A DNA stretch of 64,000 nt, taken from the NCBI RefSeq assembly GCF_900188205.1, contig NZ_FZOH01000010.1, forward strand, positions 147,481-211,480, given 5' to 3'. The stretch comes from Geodermatophilus saharensis (lineage in GTDB: Bacteria; Actinomycetota; Actinomycetes; Mycobacteriales; Geodermatophilaceae). The notes under the pieces are model-generated. The model saw only the letters and a program-made list of their open reading frames with translations. It was not told where the DNA came from and did no database searches. Position numbers and translations under genes: made by a program. This document shows positions 17,005-25,972 of this stretch, one piece after another (position 1 is the first letter of the stretch; every line of letters begins with the position of its first letter).

Positions 17005-17745
17005 GTGAAGATCCTCCTGACGGCGACGGTGACCCCCCAGGTCACGTGGGACCTGCACATCCGGGACCCAGGGGCCAGGCGCGGGCAGTACGTCGAGGCG
17101 TTGCGCCGGTGGGTGCCGGTGGCCGCCGCGCACGGGGCCACGCTCGTCCTGGTGGAGAACAGCGGTGAGGACCTGACCCGCCTCACCCGTGATGCGGTCG
17201 GCACCGTCCCCGGGCACCTGTGCCTGGTCGACGCACCCGCACCCGACCCGGCAGACGTCGAACGCGGCAAGGGCGCGACCGAGGCCGCGATGATGGACCT
17301 CTTCTGCGACCGTTTCTTCGACGGGCCCGAGGAGGCCTGGTACAAGGTCACGGGTCGGCTGTTCGTCAAGAACTTCGGCCGGTGCGTCCCCGACTCCCTC
17401 CCGCCCGACTCCGTGGTCGCCCGGGTAGGCATGAACCTGCGGCAGATGGACACCCGCTTCTTCGGCGCGACCGCGGGCCTGTGGCACGACCACTTCCGGG
17501 ACGCCGGGCGGCACGTGGACGACCGCGCCGAGGTCTTCATCGAGAAGGTGCTCATGCGGCGGGTGCTCACGGCGCTCGGCGAGGGCGCTCAGCTCCTCCG
17601 CTTCCGTGCGCAGCCTGCGTGGTACGGCCGTTCCGGCACGCACGCCGACCGGGTCTACGACAGCCTCCCGAACCGGGTGAAGCGGCTGGCCACGAACCAG
17701 GTGGAGAACGTCCTCCGGGGCCCGCTGCACGGGAAACAGTACTGA
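17005..17745 (+). CDS. Uncharacterised polysaccharide-locus protein (246 aa)
   Basis: Starts at GTG 17005 with KILLTATVTPQVTWDLHIRD, then GQYVEALRRWVPVAAAHG and LVLVENSGEDLTRL. It then has a long middle with KGATEAAMMDLFCDRFFDG, WYKVTGRLFVKNFGRC and MNLRQMDTRFFGATAGLW. The order of strands and the ENSG/K-x-TGR features suggest a GT-A-like or nucleotide-sugar-binding fold, but I do not recognise a named family. No signal peptide or membrane segment, so it is cytoplasmic. It stands 113 nt before the CDP-ribitol-type enzyme, so it may use or handle a polyol-phosphate or its acceptor. Function open. Confidence 0.6.
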   Translation: MKILLTATVTPQVTWDLHIRDPGARRGQYVEALRRWVPVAAAHGATLVLVENSGEDLTRLTRDAVGTVPGHLCLVDAPAPDPADVERGKGATEAAMMDLFCDRFFDGPEEAWYKVTGRLFVKNFGRCVPDSLPPDSVVARVGMNLRQMDTRFFGATAGLWHDHFRDAGRHVDDRAEVFIEKVLMRRVLTALGEGAQLLRFRAQPAWYGRSGTHADRVYDSLPNRVKRLATNQVENVLRGPLHGKQY

Positions 17746-17846
17746 TCGGGGCCGTTCGCTCACGCCTCGTGGTCCTCGGGCTGGGGGAACCCCCTCCTTC
17801 GGGTCTGCGTCGACTCGCTGGTCCGCGGAACCCGACCCGACCTGCT

Positions 17847-17852
17847 TAGGGT
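17847..17852 (+). promoter_or_regulatory. -10 box TAGGGT of a leaderless transcript
   Basis: TAGGGT ends 6 nt before the GTG at 17859. This matches the TAnnnT actinobacterial -10 consensus and puts the predicted start of transcription at or very near the start codon. There is no Shine-Dalgarno sequence between them. Confidence 0.5.
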
Positions 17853-17858
17853 GGCCCC

Positions 17859-19289
17859 GTGGCGTCACTGAGGACCGTCGCCGTGGTGCTCGCGGGGGGT
17901 ACCGGCACGCGGGTGGGCTTGTCGACGCCCAAGCAGCTGCTGCAGGTGGCGGGCAAGCCGATCATCGAACACACCATCGCCGCTCTCGACGCCGCCCCGC
18001 AGGTCGACGAGATCGTCGTGATGATGGCGCCGGGCCACCTCGACCCGGTGCGGGACCTGCTGCGGAACGGCACGTACGCGAAGGTGACCCGCCTGCTCGA
18101 AGGCGGGAGGACCCGCAACGCGACGACCAGGCGCGCCATCGAGGCGCTCGGGGACGAGGAGTGCAACGTCCTCCTGCACGACGCCGTCCGCCCGCTGGTC
18201 AGCCAGCGGATCATCGCCGACTGCGTCGCCGCGCTGGTCGACCACGAGGCCGTCGACACGGCCATCCCGTCGGCCGACACGGTGATCCAGGTCGACGCGG
18301 CGACGGGGAGCCGGCTCGAGAACGTCCTCCCGCGGCCGCTGTTGCGACGGGGGCAAACCCCGCAGGGGTTCCGCCTGTCGGTCATCCGTCGGGCGTACCA
18401 GCTGGCGGCGCAGGACCCGGACTTCGAGGCCACCGACGACTGCACGGTCGTGTTGCGCTACCTGCCCGACGTCCCCATCGTCGTCGTCCGTGGCGAGGAC
18501 CGGAACATGAAGGTGACCGAGCCGATCGACGTGTACCTCGCCGACCGGCTGTTCCAGGTCCAGAGCCACGAGGCGCCGGCGCGCCGTTCGCCGGAGCAGC
18601 TCGAGGCGGTGCTCTCCGGCCGGACCGTCGTCGTCTTCGGCGGCTCCTACGGGATCGGGCGCGACGTCGCCGAGCTCGCCCGCGGGTACGGGGCCACCGT
18701 CCTGGTGTTCAGCCGTTCCACCACCCGCACCCACGTGGAGCGGAGGGAGGACGTCATCGCGGCCTGTGAGCGGGCGGTCGCCGAGACCGGCCGGATCGAC
18801 CACGTGGTCAACGCAGCCGGCGTCCTGCCCCGGGGGGACCTCGTGGACGCCACCGACGACGTCGTCCAGGCCGCGACGGAGATCAACTACCTCGGTCCCG
18901 TCTACATCGCCCAGACCTTCCACCCGCACCTCCGGAAGACCCGGGGGTCCCTGCTGTCCTTCACGTCGAGCTCCCACACCCGGGGACGGGGCGGGTACAG
19001 CCTCTACTCCTCCGCCAAGGCGGCGGTGGTGAACCTGACCCAGGCGCTCGCGGACGAGTGGGCGGCCGACGGCATCCGCGTGAACTGCGTCAACCCGGAG
19101 CGGACGGCGACGCCGATGCGCCTCAACGCCTTTGGGGAGGAGCGCGAGGGGACGTTGATGGCGCCCCGCGCGGTCGCGGAGATCGCCGTGGACGTCCTGG
19201 CGTCGACCTGGACGGGGGCCGTCGTCGACGCCCGTCGGGAGGACGCCCTGAGCGAGGCCGTCCGGTGGGCCCCGGTAGGTGGGGCATGA
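17859..19289 (+). CDS. Bifunctional IspD-like cytidylyltransferase / SDR reductase (CDP-ribitol synthesis type)
   Basis: A 476-aa fusion. Residues 1-230 are an IspD/TarI-type cytidylyltransferase: VLAGGTGTRVGLSTPKQLL, with LLHDAVRPLV and ATDDCTVVLRYLP. Residues 250-470 are a short-chain dehydrogenase: VVFGGSYGIGRDVAELA and the catalytic YSSAK, with Ser in the SFTSSSHTRG block. The same order is known in H. influenzae Bcs1/Acs1, which reduces ribulose-5-phosphate and makes CDP-ribitol. The TagF-like transferase at 24604-25902 could use that product. Substrate is by analogy; CDP-methylerythritol synthesis by IspD is less likely because of the fused reductase and the context. Confidence 0.82.
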   Translation: MASLRTVAVVLAGGTGTRVGLSTPKQLLQVAGKPIIEHTIAALDAAPQVDEIVVMMAPGHLDPVRDLLRNGTYAKVTRLLEGGRTRNATTRRAIEALGDEECNVLLHDAVRPLVSQRIIADCVAALVDHEAVDTAIPSADTVIQVDAATGSRLENVLPRPLLRRGQTPQGFRLSVIRRAYQLAAQDPDFEATDDCTVVLRYLPDVPIVVVRGEDRNMKVTEPIDVYLADRLFQVQSHEAPARRSPEQLEAVLSGRTVVVFGGSYGIGRDVAELARGYGATVLVFSRSTTRTHVERREDVIAACERAVAETGRIDHVVNAAGVLPRGDLVDATDDVVQAATEINYLGPVYIAQTFHPHLRKTRGSLLSFTSSSHTRGRGGYSLYSSAKAAVVNLTQALADEWAADGIRVNCVNPERTATPMRLNAFGEEREGTLMAPRAVAEIAVDVLASTWTGAVVDARREDALSEAVRWAPVGGA

Positions 19290-20359
19290 GGATCCTGCAC
19301 GTCGTCAACAACGTCACCCGGGCCGGCAACGGCATCTCCAACGTCGCCGTGGACCTGGCCGTCGAGCAGAGCCGACAGGGCCACGACGTGGCCGTCGCCT
19401 CGGCCGGCGGATCGGAGGACAGCACCTTCGTCGGCCTGCTCACCGACGAAGGGGTCCGCCACCACGTCGTCGACTTCCGCATCCGGACGCCGGGACGGGT
19501 CGTCCGTGCCCACCGGGACCTCGTCCGGGTGCTCGACGAGGTGGGCCCCGACGTGGTGCACGTGCACACGTTGACCCCCACGGTGCTGGCCTACCTGGGC
19601 ACGCGGCGCCGCCGGATCCCCGTGGTCGCCACCGTGCACAACGAGTACCAGCGCGGTGTCCGGCTGATGGGACTGGCGGACGCGGTCGTCGGGGTCAGCA
19701 ACGCGGTCTCCGAGTCGATGGCCCGGCGGGGCATCCCCCGTCGGAGGATCCACACGGTGCTCAACGGGACCGTCGGCTCGCCCCGCCGACCGACGCTGCG
19801 GCCCGACCAGGTCCTGAGCCTGCCCCCGAAGTCCGTCGTCACCGTCGGGGCCGTGTCCCACCGGAAGGGCGCCGACGTGCTGGTCGAGGCGTTCGGCTCG
19901 GTGGTCCAGCGCCACCCCGAGGCGCACCTCTTCCTCGTGGGCCACGTCGACTGGGCCGAGCTCCCCGACCGCCTCCGGGGGCAGCCGTGGGCCGACCGCG
20001 TGCACTTCGTCGGGTTCGACCCCCAGCCCCAGCGGTACCTCCCCGGGGCGACCGTCTTCGTGCTCGCCTCGCGCCGCGACCCGATGCCCCTCGTGCTGCT
20101 CGAGGCCCTGGAGGTGGGGCTCCCCATCGTCGCCAGCGACGTCGACGGCATCCCGGAGGCGCTCCTCGGCGGGACGGTGGGACACCTGGCCCGTGTCGGT
20201 GACGTGGACGACTTCGCCGCGAAGATCTCGCAGCTGCTCGACTCGGAGGACGAGCGGCAACGCCTGTCCCTGGCGGCGAGGGCCCGGGGAGCCGCGCTGA
20301 CGGTGTCCGCCATGACCACGGGGTACCTCGGGATCTACCGGGCCCTCGCGGCTCGATGA
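19286..20359 (+). CDS. Family 4 glycosyltransferase
   Basis: A 357-aa GT-B enzyme starting MRILHVVNNVTRAGNGISNV, the usual acceptor loop, with DVVHVHTLTPTVLAYL. The C-terminal half has VVTVGAVSHRKGADVLVEAF, LFLVGHVDW and RRDPMPLVLLEALEVGLP in the E-x7-E position, where the first Glu is replaced by Asp (DPMPLVLLE). ATG overlaps the preceding stop (ATGA) and its own stop overlaps the flippase ATG, so the three genes are translationally coupled. Confidence 0.85.
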   Translation: MRILHVVNNVTRAGNGISNVAVDLAVEQSRQGHDVAVASAGGSEDSTFVGLLTDEGVRHHVVDFRIRTPGRVVRAHRDLVRVLDEVGPDVVHVHTLTPTVLAYLGTRRRRIPVVATVHNEYQRGVRLMGLADAVVGVSNAVSESMARRGIPRRRIHTVLNGTVGSPRRPTLRPDQVLSLPPKSVVTVGAVSHRKGADVLVEAFGSVVQRHPEAHLFLVGHVDWAELPDRLRGQPWADRVHFVGFDPQPQRYLPGATVFVLASRRDPMPLVLLEALEVGLPIVASDVDGIPEALLGGTVGHLARVGDVDDFAAKISQLLDSEDERQRLSLAARARGAALTVSAMTTGYLGIYRALAAR

Positions 20360-21630
20360 GCCTCGCGCGGTCGCTCGACCGCCTACCGGCTCCCCTCGCC
20401 AGGCTCCGCCGCCCGATCGGGCGGATCGCCGCCTTCGGGGTGCTGCCGGCGGTCTCCCTGCTGTCGAACCTCGTCGTGCTGCCGGTCCTCAGCGCCCGGT
20501 TCGGTGAGGCGGGCTGGTCCAGCGTGCTCCTCGGCCAGTCGATCGGGGCGGCCGCCTCCGTCGTGTGCGCCCTGACCTGGCCGATGGAGGGGCCACACCT
20601 CGTGTCGAGGACGGCGCCGGGTCGTCGTGCCGGCCTGTACGCGAGCAGCGTGCGACAGCGTGCCGTGGCGGTCCTCGTGGTCGGTCCGGTCGTCGTCGCG
20701 CTGTGCCTCGTCGCCCGCCCCGCCATGCCGTTGGTCTGCGTCCTGAGCGCGGTCGCGATCCAGCTCAACGCGCTGTCCCCGGCCTGGTACTTCGTCGGGG
20801 TGAGCCGCCCCAGCAGCTCGCTGGTCGCCGAGGGTGCGCCGCGGCTGGTGGTCAACATCGCGGCGATCGCCCTCGTGGTCTGGCTGCCGCTCTGGACCTA
20901 TCCGGCCGCCCTCGTCGTGGGCATGCTCGCGACCCTCGTCATCGCGTCCGCGCTGGTCCGCCGGCCCGTTGACGCCGAGGTCGAGTCGGAGACGGGCGGT
21001 GTCCCCGGTCCGCCGCGCGAGAGGAGCCGGGTCCCGCTGCTGGCTGTCGTGGCACGAGGTGCCGACGCCGGGTACTCCTATCTCACAGGCCCGCTGGTCG
21101 CGCTCGTCATGCCTTCGGCCTATCCCCTCTACGCAGCGGTGGACCGGCTGAGCCAGTCGCTGGTGAACGTCATGGGCACCGTGACGCAGGGGCTGACGGC
21201 GTGGATCAGTGAAGGGCGGTCGTCGCAGCGGCGGGTCAGCGGCGCCGTCGTCCTGACCTTGGCCTTCGCCGGCGTCTGTCTGGCCGTCCTCAGCTTCACG
21301 GCGCCCCTGCTCCTCCGGTTCCTCTTCGCCGGAACGGTCGACGTCGGCCCGCTGGTGGCCTTCCTGGCCGCCGCCGTCACGTGCGGGGCCTTCACGGTGC
21401 GCGCGCTCGGCACCGTCCTCCTCGTACCGAGGGGGAAGGCAGCGGTGGCCTATCGCGTCCTCCTCGTCGGCGCGGTGGCCGGCCTGCCGGCCATCGGCCT
21501 CGCCGCCGTGACGGCCGGGAGCGTGGGGGCCCTCGTGGCCGCTGCAGCCGTTGCCTGGCTGCTAGTCGCCATCCAACTCACCGCCGGCCTCCGAGGGGCC
21601 GAGGCGCGGCCGCCTGAGGTCTCCGCCTGA
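20356..21630 (+). CDS. Wzx-like polysaccharide flippase (MATE/MOP superfamily)
   Basis: A 424-aa protein with about 12 hydrophobic helices. The start RRPIGRIAAFGVLPAVSLLSNLVVLPVL carries the RfbX-type first helix (the motif is long, so only its position, residues 16-43, is reliable). The spacing of helices and the cytoplasmic basic loop near residue 215 match oligosaccharide flippases. It is translationally coupled to the GT4 gene. It would move undecaprenyl-linked repeat units to the outer face for the Wzy-like polymerase at 25973-27478. Confidence 0.8.
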   Translation: MSLARSLDRLPAPLARLRRPIGRIAAFGVLPAVSLLSNLVVLPVLSARFGEAGWSSVLLGQSIGAAASVVCALTWPMEGPHLVSRTAPGRRAGLYASSVRQRAVAVLVVGPVVVALCLVARPAMPLVCVLSAVAIQLNALSPAWYFVGVSRPSSSLVAEGAPRLVVNIAAIALVVWLPLWTYPAALVVGMLATLVIASALVRRPVDAEVESETGGVPGPPRERSRVPLLAVVARGADAGYSYLTGPLVALVMPSAYPLYAAVDRLSQSLVNVMGTVTQGLTAWISEGRSSQRRVSGAVVLTLAFAGVCLAVLSFTAPLLLRFLFAGTVDVGPLVAFLAAAVTCGAFTVRALGTVLLVPRGKAAVAYRVLLVGAVAGLPAIGLAAVTAGSVGALVAAAAVAWLLVAIQLTAGLRGAEARPPEVSA

Positions 21631-21649
21631 CTGTCGGACGTCTCAGGCG
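21611..21649. terminator. Two-way terminator candidate between convergent genes
   Basis: CGCCTGAG at 21611-21618 pairs with CTCAGGCG at 21642-21649. A second copy of the left arm, CGCCTGA at 21624-21630, could pair with the same right arm using a 12-nt loop. The hairpin spans both stop codons of the flippase and the following minus-strand glycosyltransferase. There is no T-run. Confidence 0.35.
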
Positions 21650-22884
21650 ACCACGGGTCCCGCCCCCGATCCCCTCAGTCGCCGCACGAGGCTCGCGAAC
21701 ACCGTCTCGGCGTAGCCGGCCCACGACCGCATGCGGCTGCCAGTCAGTGACCGGACCTCGTCGGAGATCCGTCGGCGCTCGTCCACGTCGAGGACCGACA
21801 ACGACGACAGGACCCTGCGCAGTTCGACGACGTCTCCCGGCGCGACGATCACGTGCCCTGCGGGCAGCAGCTCCCCGGCCCCGTTGGCGCTGGTCGTCAC
21901 CACGCGCAGCCCGCTCGCCGCCGCCTCCGCGACCACGAGGGAGCAGGCGTCGTCGACCGTGGGTAGGACCATCGCGTCGTGGCGGTTGTATGCGCGGGCG
22001 AGGTCGGCCGGGGACAGGGCCCCCAGCAGGTCGACGTTGCCGGGAAGATCGCGGACCACCCCACGGTCGAAGACCTGACCGACCAGGCTGAGCTGCACGT
22101 CCAGGCCGCGAACCGCTTCGATCAGCAGCGGGATGCCCTTGCGCAGCGAGATCTGGCCCACGCAGATGAGCCGGGGGCGGGTGGACGGGCTGCGTTCGAC
22201 GGCTCCGGGGTCGACTCTGAAGCGGTCGAGGTCGACGCCGTACGGGACCAACTCGATCTTGGCCGGATCGACGCCGTGCTCGACCATCCCGGTCCGGACC
22301 ACCTCGGAGGGGACCAGGACGACGTCGGCCAGTTCCAGTTCCGCCTCGATCCGTCGGCTGAGGACCTCCGGGTAGGTCTCGGCCCACGCCCGTCTGCCGT
22401 ACGCCTGGCGCAGCGCTGCGTTCCGGGCACGGGGATGGGTGTCGATGGCGTGGAACACCCGTACGGGTCCCGGGTGCCTGGCGAAGGTCCGGAGCGACGA
22501 CCCGGGCATGCCGATCACGACATCCGTCCCGTCGGTCCGGAGGACCCGGCCGACGCGGCGGTCGAACTGGGCCTTCCACGCGTACTGCCCCAGCAGCGGC
22601 GTCACGGGTGTCCGCACACGGGCACCGGCGATCCTGATCAGCTCGGTGACGCGGCTGATCTCGACGTCCTCGGGGAGGTGGGAGGCGGCCACCTTGGCGC
22701 CCTTGCGTTCGGCGAAGCGGGTCGCGGCATCCCACCCCAGGACCGCTCCCACCCGGCGCCCCGCAGTGCTCGCCAGGTCCCAGGCGGGGACCAGCCGTTG
22801 GGTCAGCAGTCCGTGAGAGGACGCGTGACGGGAGAGCGCCCAGATGGCGTTCTCGTTGAAGGCGCAGGAGATGACGACCCTCAT
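21643..22884 (-). CDS. Family 4 glycosyltransferase
   Basis: A 413-aa GT-B protein. The N-terminus MRVVISCAFNENAIWALSRH lacks the standard glycine loop. The middle shows DVVIGMPGSSLRTFARH and DVVLVPSEVVRTGMVEHG. The C-terminal domain shows CVGQISLRKGIPLLIEAV, LVGQVFDRGVV and the donor-site stretch TVDDACSLVVAEAAASGL with the acidic residues of the E-x7-E position (D-x7-E). Last gene of the Wzy/TagF/beta-helix minus block, 100 nt after the beta-helix gene. Confidence 0.83.
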   Translation of the reverse strand: MRVVISCAFNENAIWALSRHASSHGLLTQRLVPAWDLASTAGRRVGAVLGWDAATRFAERKGAKVAASHLPEDVEISRVTELIRIAGARVRTPVTPLLGQYAWKAQFDRRVGRVLRTDGTDVVIGMPGSSLRTFARHPGPVRVFHAIDTHPRARNAALRQAYGRRAWAETYPEVLSRRIEAELELADVVLVPSEVVRTGMVEHGVDPAKIELVPYGVDLDRFRVDPGAVERSPSTRPRLICVGQISLRKGIPLLIEAVRGLDVQLSLVGQVFDRGVVRDLPGNVDLLGALSPADLARAYNRHDAMVLPTVDDACSLVVAEAAASGLRVVTTSANGAGELLPAGHVIVAPGDVVELRRVLSSLSVLDVDERRRISDEVRSLTGSRMRSWAGYAETVFASLVRRLRGSGAGPVVA

Positions 22885-22984
22885 CGGGGCTGTCCCCTCT
22901 CGTGTCGGCGGTGCATCCCGGTCGTGGGTTGACGAGCGGACGGAGGGCCGTCGGCCTCCCGATCGGCTCCTGACGGCGATCGAC

Positions 22985-24607
22985 TCACGCGGTGGTCCCG
23001 TCGATGATCAGGCCCTGGGCGGCGAGGACGGAGAGCAGCGAGGTCAGTGCACTGGCATCGCTCCGCCGCCCCGTCACCGTCCCGACGGCGGGTTCACCGC
23101 CGCCTCGCGGTCGGGTGTCGGGAGCCTCGACCCCGGGGTTCCCGACCAGGAGCGACCCCGCCGGCACCGCGTTGAGCGCCTGGCCGGACTGGCCGACCAC
23201 GCGACAGCCGCTGACCAGGAGGCCCTGCGGAGGGGCGCCGGTGTCGCAGTGGATCCCCTCGACGCCGCCTCGGGCGGTGCAGGCCACCAGGCTCGTGTCC
23301 GGTGCGTCGGACAGGAAGAACCCGTACGCACCGTGGTCGACAGACGTGCAGGCGACGAGCCGGACACCGGTCGACCCACCGCGGACGTCGAAACCGTGGA
23401 CCGGCGCCCCGGATGCCGAACAGCCGACGAGCACGGTGTCCCTGCACCCCAGCAGGCTCCAGGCGGGGTTGCCGTTGTCGGGTCTCGGACCGGTGGCATG
23501 ACAGTCGGTGAAGACGAGGTCCTGCGCGTCCTCCACGAGGAAGCTCCGGTCCGACGCACCGACGACGCGGATCCCCCGGAAGCTCGAGTCCCGGACGGCG
23601 CGCACGGTCCAGGCGGTCCCCGCGGTGCCCGTCGCGTCGACGACCACGTTGTCCACGGTGACCCGGCGGATCAGTGCCCTGCCGCTCTGGTCCTCGACGA
23701 GGACCGGGTTGCCGAACGACCCCTCCTCGGGTGCGCGACCGGCGATGTTCGTCAGCACGACCCCGTCGATGCCCTCGGTCTCGGTGTCGAGGACCGACAC
23801 CCGGATCATGTGCGCGCTGCGGGAGGACAGCACGCAGTTGCTGACCGTGATGTCGCGGATCGGGCGGTCCTGCTCGTACTCCTGCACCAGCGAGAGTGCG
23901 TCGTCGCCGCTGGCGATGGTGCAGTTGACGACGGTGACGCGGCTGGAGGCCGCGATGTGCAGTCCGTCCTCGCCGATCTCCTGTCCGCCCGTGATCCGCA
24001 CGTCGCTGACGTGCACGTCGTCGCACCGCTCCAGGACGAGCACCCAGTCGACGAAGGAGGAGTCGCCCTTGCGCAGGTGCACACCGCTCACGTGGACGCG
24101 CTCGGCGTTCCGGAAGCCGAGCAGCCGTCCGGTGGCGTCGGTGCCCCCCTCGATGACCCCGCCGAGGATCGTGATGTCGGAGTTCCCGCGTTCCAGGTCG
24201 GCGTTGCGCACCGTGGTGCCGCCCGCCCCACCGCCGGTGTTCGCGTGGCGACGGAGCACGGCCGTCCCGAGGTCGAGGGAGGTCCCGCTGGGCAGGAGGA
24301 GCTGGGACACGAGGTAGGTCCCGGCGGGGAAGCGGACCACACGGCCGGCCGCCCCGTCGACCGCGGCCTGGAGCGCCGCCGTGTCGTCGGTCACCCCGTC
24401 GCCGGTGGCCCCGTGGTCACGGACGTCGACCGGGCCGGCCGGCTCGGCCGGCCCGGCCGTCTCCCGTCGTCCCAGGCCGACTGCTCCGGCGGTGACGAGG
24501 CCGGCCGCACCGACCCCACCGCCGAGCAGGAGCAGGTCCCGTCGGTGCCACCGCTCCCGGCCAGCCGGGGCGGACTCCTCCGGTGTCCGCGGGGGCTCGG
24601 CCGTCAT
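22985..24607 (-). CDS. Tat-exported right-handed beta-helix protein (pectate-lyase-3-like)
   Basis: A 540-aa protein starting at ATG 24607, overlapping the TagF-like gene's stop as ATGA. A twin-arginine signal (WHRRDLLLLGGG, then a hydrophobic run) lies at residues 20-45. VDVRDHGATGDGVTDDTAAL is the entry of the Pectate_lyase_3/GH55 family and is followed by many short repeats (VSGVHL, VSDVRI, VVNCTI, VSNCVL) that build a parallel beta-helix. It should be secreted folded and act on a polysaccharide as lyase, hydrolase or epimerase. Its place between polymerase genes suggests it trims or modifies the locus product. Catalytic residues cannot be assigned by eye. Confidence 0.8.
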   Translation of the reverse strand: MTAEPPRTPEESAPAGRERWHRRDLLLLGGGVGAAGLVTAGAVGLGRRETAGPAEPAGPVDVRDHGATGDGVTDDTAALQAAVDGAAGRVVRFPAGTYLVSQLLLPSGTSLDLGTAVLRRHANTGGGAGGTTVRNADLERGNSDITILGGVIEGGTDATGRLLGFRNAERVHVSGVHLRKGDSSFVDWVLVLERCDDVHVSDVRITGGQEIGEDGLHIAASSRVTVVNCTIASGDDALSLVQEYEQDRPIRDITVSNCVLSSRSAHMIRVSVLDTETEGIDGVVLTNIAGRAPEEGSFGNPVLVEDQSGRALIRRVTVDNVVVDATGTAGTAWTVRAVRDSSFRGIRVVGASDRSFLVEDAQDLVFTDCHATGPRPDNGNPAWSLLGCRDTVLVGCSASGAPVHGFDVRGGSTGVRLVACTSVDHGAYGFFLSDAPDTSLVACTARGGVEGIHCDTGAPPQGLLVSGCRVVGQSGQALNAVPAGSLLVGNPGVEAPDTRPRGGGEPAVGTVTGRRSDASALTSLLSVLAAQGLIIDGTTA

Positions 24608-25902
24608 GGAGCCCCACGCTCCCGGTCCTGCCGCTCGGCGGCGACGTCGGACGTCTCGGTTCCGGCCGCGGGCGGGGAGGAGCCGAACAGCGGACGACGA
24701 CCCCGCCTCCGCTGGTAGGCGTCGAGCCAGTCCAGGAGGCGTGTCGCCGAGTCCCCGAGGGGCGCCACGCCGAGCCGTTCCCGCTCGGCCGCGTGGCGCA
24801 GGGTCGGGTCGGAGGGGTCCCGGGCCACGCGCTCGAGCCACGCGTTGACGTCCTCGACGTCCCGGAGGACCGGGCCGGGGAGGATCGAGATCAGGTCGGG
24901 CACGTTGAACCCCCGGTTCTCGCGCAGCTCGTCGACGTCCGGGAGGACGAAGGCGATCGGCCGGTCCAGGGCCACGTAGTCGACCCAGGCGCTCGAGGTG
25001 TCGCTCAGCAGGGCCGTGCTGCTGCCCAGCAGCTCGTACAGGGCGACGCCGGCCCGGCGGAGGTCGGCGTCGGTGAGGACCCCGACCCCGAGCGAGGAGT
25101 AGTCGTCACGGTCCATGGGGTGCGGCTTGACGACCACCTGCACACCAGGTGTCCCCATCGCCTGACGCGTCGTCCGCAACTCGGCGCGGGCACTCAGCGG
25201 TGCCCCGTCCTGCGAGTGCCGGCCCTCGTGGTTGCTGCCGATGCGGAAGGTGGGGAGCCACAGCACCAGCGCGGCGGCCGGGTCGAGGCCGAGCCGCGCC
25301 CGCTGCTCGTCCGTGACCGGCCGTTGGAGCGCCACGCTGCGCGGGTTGCCCGTCCAGGCCACGTCCTGCTCGGACACACCGAACGTCTCCGCCTTGTACC
25401 GCTGCCACATGCGGGCGCCGGTCACCACCACCGTGGACCGGATGTCCTCCGCGTCACCGGTCGCCTTGGGCCCGTCGCCGTGCCACAGGTTCACGACCAG
25501 TCGGTTGCCCGGCGGCTCCACGGCCGTGAAGAGACCGTGGGTGTAGAAGGTCAGCTCGGCGCCCAGGGCCAGCCAGACCGCGGTCAGGCCGGACTTCTCG
25601 ACGACGCGGACGCGGTTCCACCCGCGCTCCCGGACGACCTGGCGGGCCACCTCGGGATCGTCGTCGACCAGCCAGTGGACGTCGTGCGGATAGCGCTCGT
25701 TCAGCCGGGGCAGGAGCTCGACGACGTTCCCCTCGAGGAGCGGCCACCCGTGGACGACCGCGTGCCGGCGGGGAGGGACCAGGCGGAGGGCGAGCCAGAA
25801 GACCGGCCGGGAGCCCCTGTCCGCCAGGCGGCGCAGCCGGGTGGTCACCGAGGAGCGTGCCCGGCCCCGGGGCCGTCGAGATCGTCGTAGCCGCGCCGTC
25901 AC
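24604..25902 (-). CDS. TagF/TarL-like CDP-polyol phosphotransferase
   Basis: A protein of about 432 aa of the CDP-glycerol:poly(glycerophosphate) glycerophosphotransferase family. Seen motifs are VNLWHGDGPK (family: LWHGTPLK, with the base His), VVVKPHPMDR (KPHP with the second catalytic His) and LLSDTSSAWVDYVALDRPI (family: SDYSS-x-DY). Known members transfer glycerol- or ribitol-phosphate from CDP-polyols. With a CDP-ribitol-type enzyme at 17859 it may build or attach poly(ribitol phosphate). GTG 25902 was chosen because GGGGGTG lies upstream; GTG 25848 and an earlier start are possible. The first 40 residues are very basic, fitting membrane-surface binding. Confidence 0.82.
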   Translation of the reverse strand: MTARLRRSRRPRGRARSSVTTRLRRLADRGSRPVFWLALRLVPPRRHAVVHGWPLLEGNVVELLPRLNERYPHDVHWLVDDDPEVARQVVRERGWNRVRVVEKSGLTAVWLALGAELTFYTHGLFTAVEPPGNRLVVNLWHGDGPKATGDAEDIRSTVVVTGARMWQRYKAETFGVSEQDVAWTGNPRSVALQRPVTDEQRARLGLDPAAALVLWLPTFRIGSNHEGRHSQDGAPLSARAELRTTRQAMGTPGVQVVVKPHPMDRDDYSSLGVGVLTDADLRRAGVALYELLGSSTALLSDTSSAWVDYVALDRPIAFVLPDVDELRENRGFNVPDLISILPGPVLRDVEDVNAWLERVARDPSDPTLRHAAERERLGVAPLGDSATRLLDWLDAYQRRRGRRPLFGSSPPAAGTETSDVAAERQDRERGAP

Positions 25903-25972
25903 TCGGTCTGCACCCCCGTGCCCCTCCGGTCCTGCCGACGGCAGCCCCCATCGGCACCGTCCCGACCGATGG

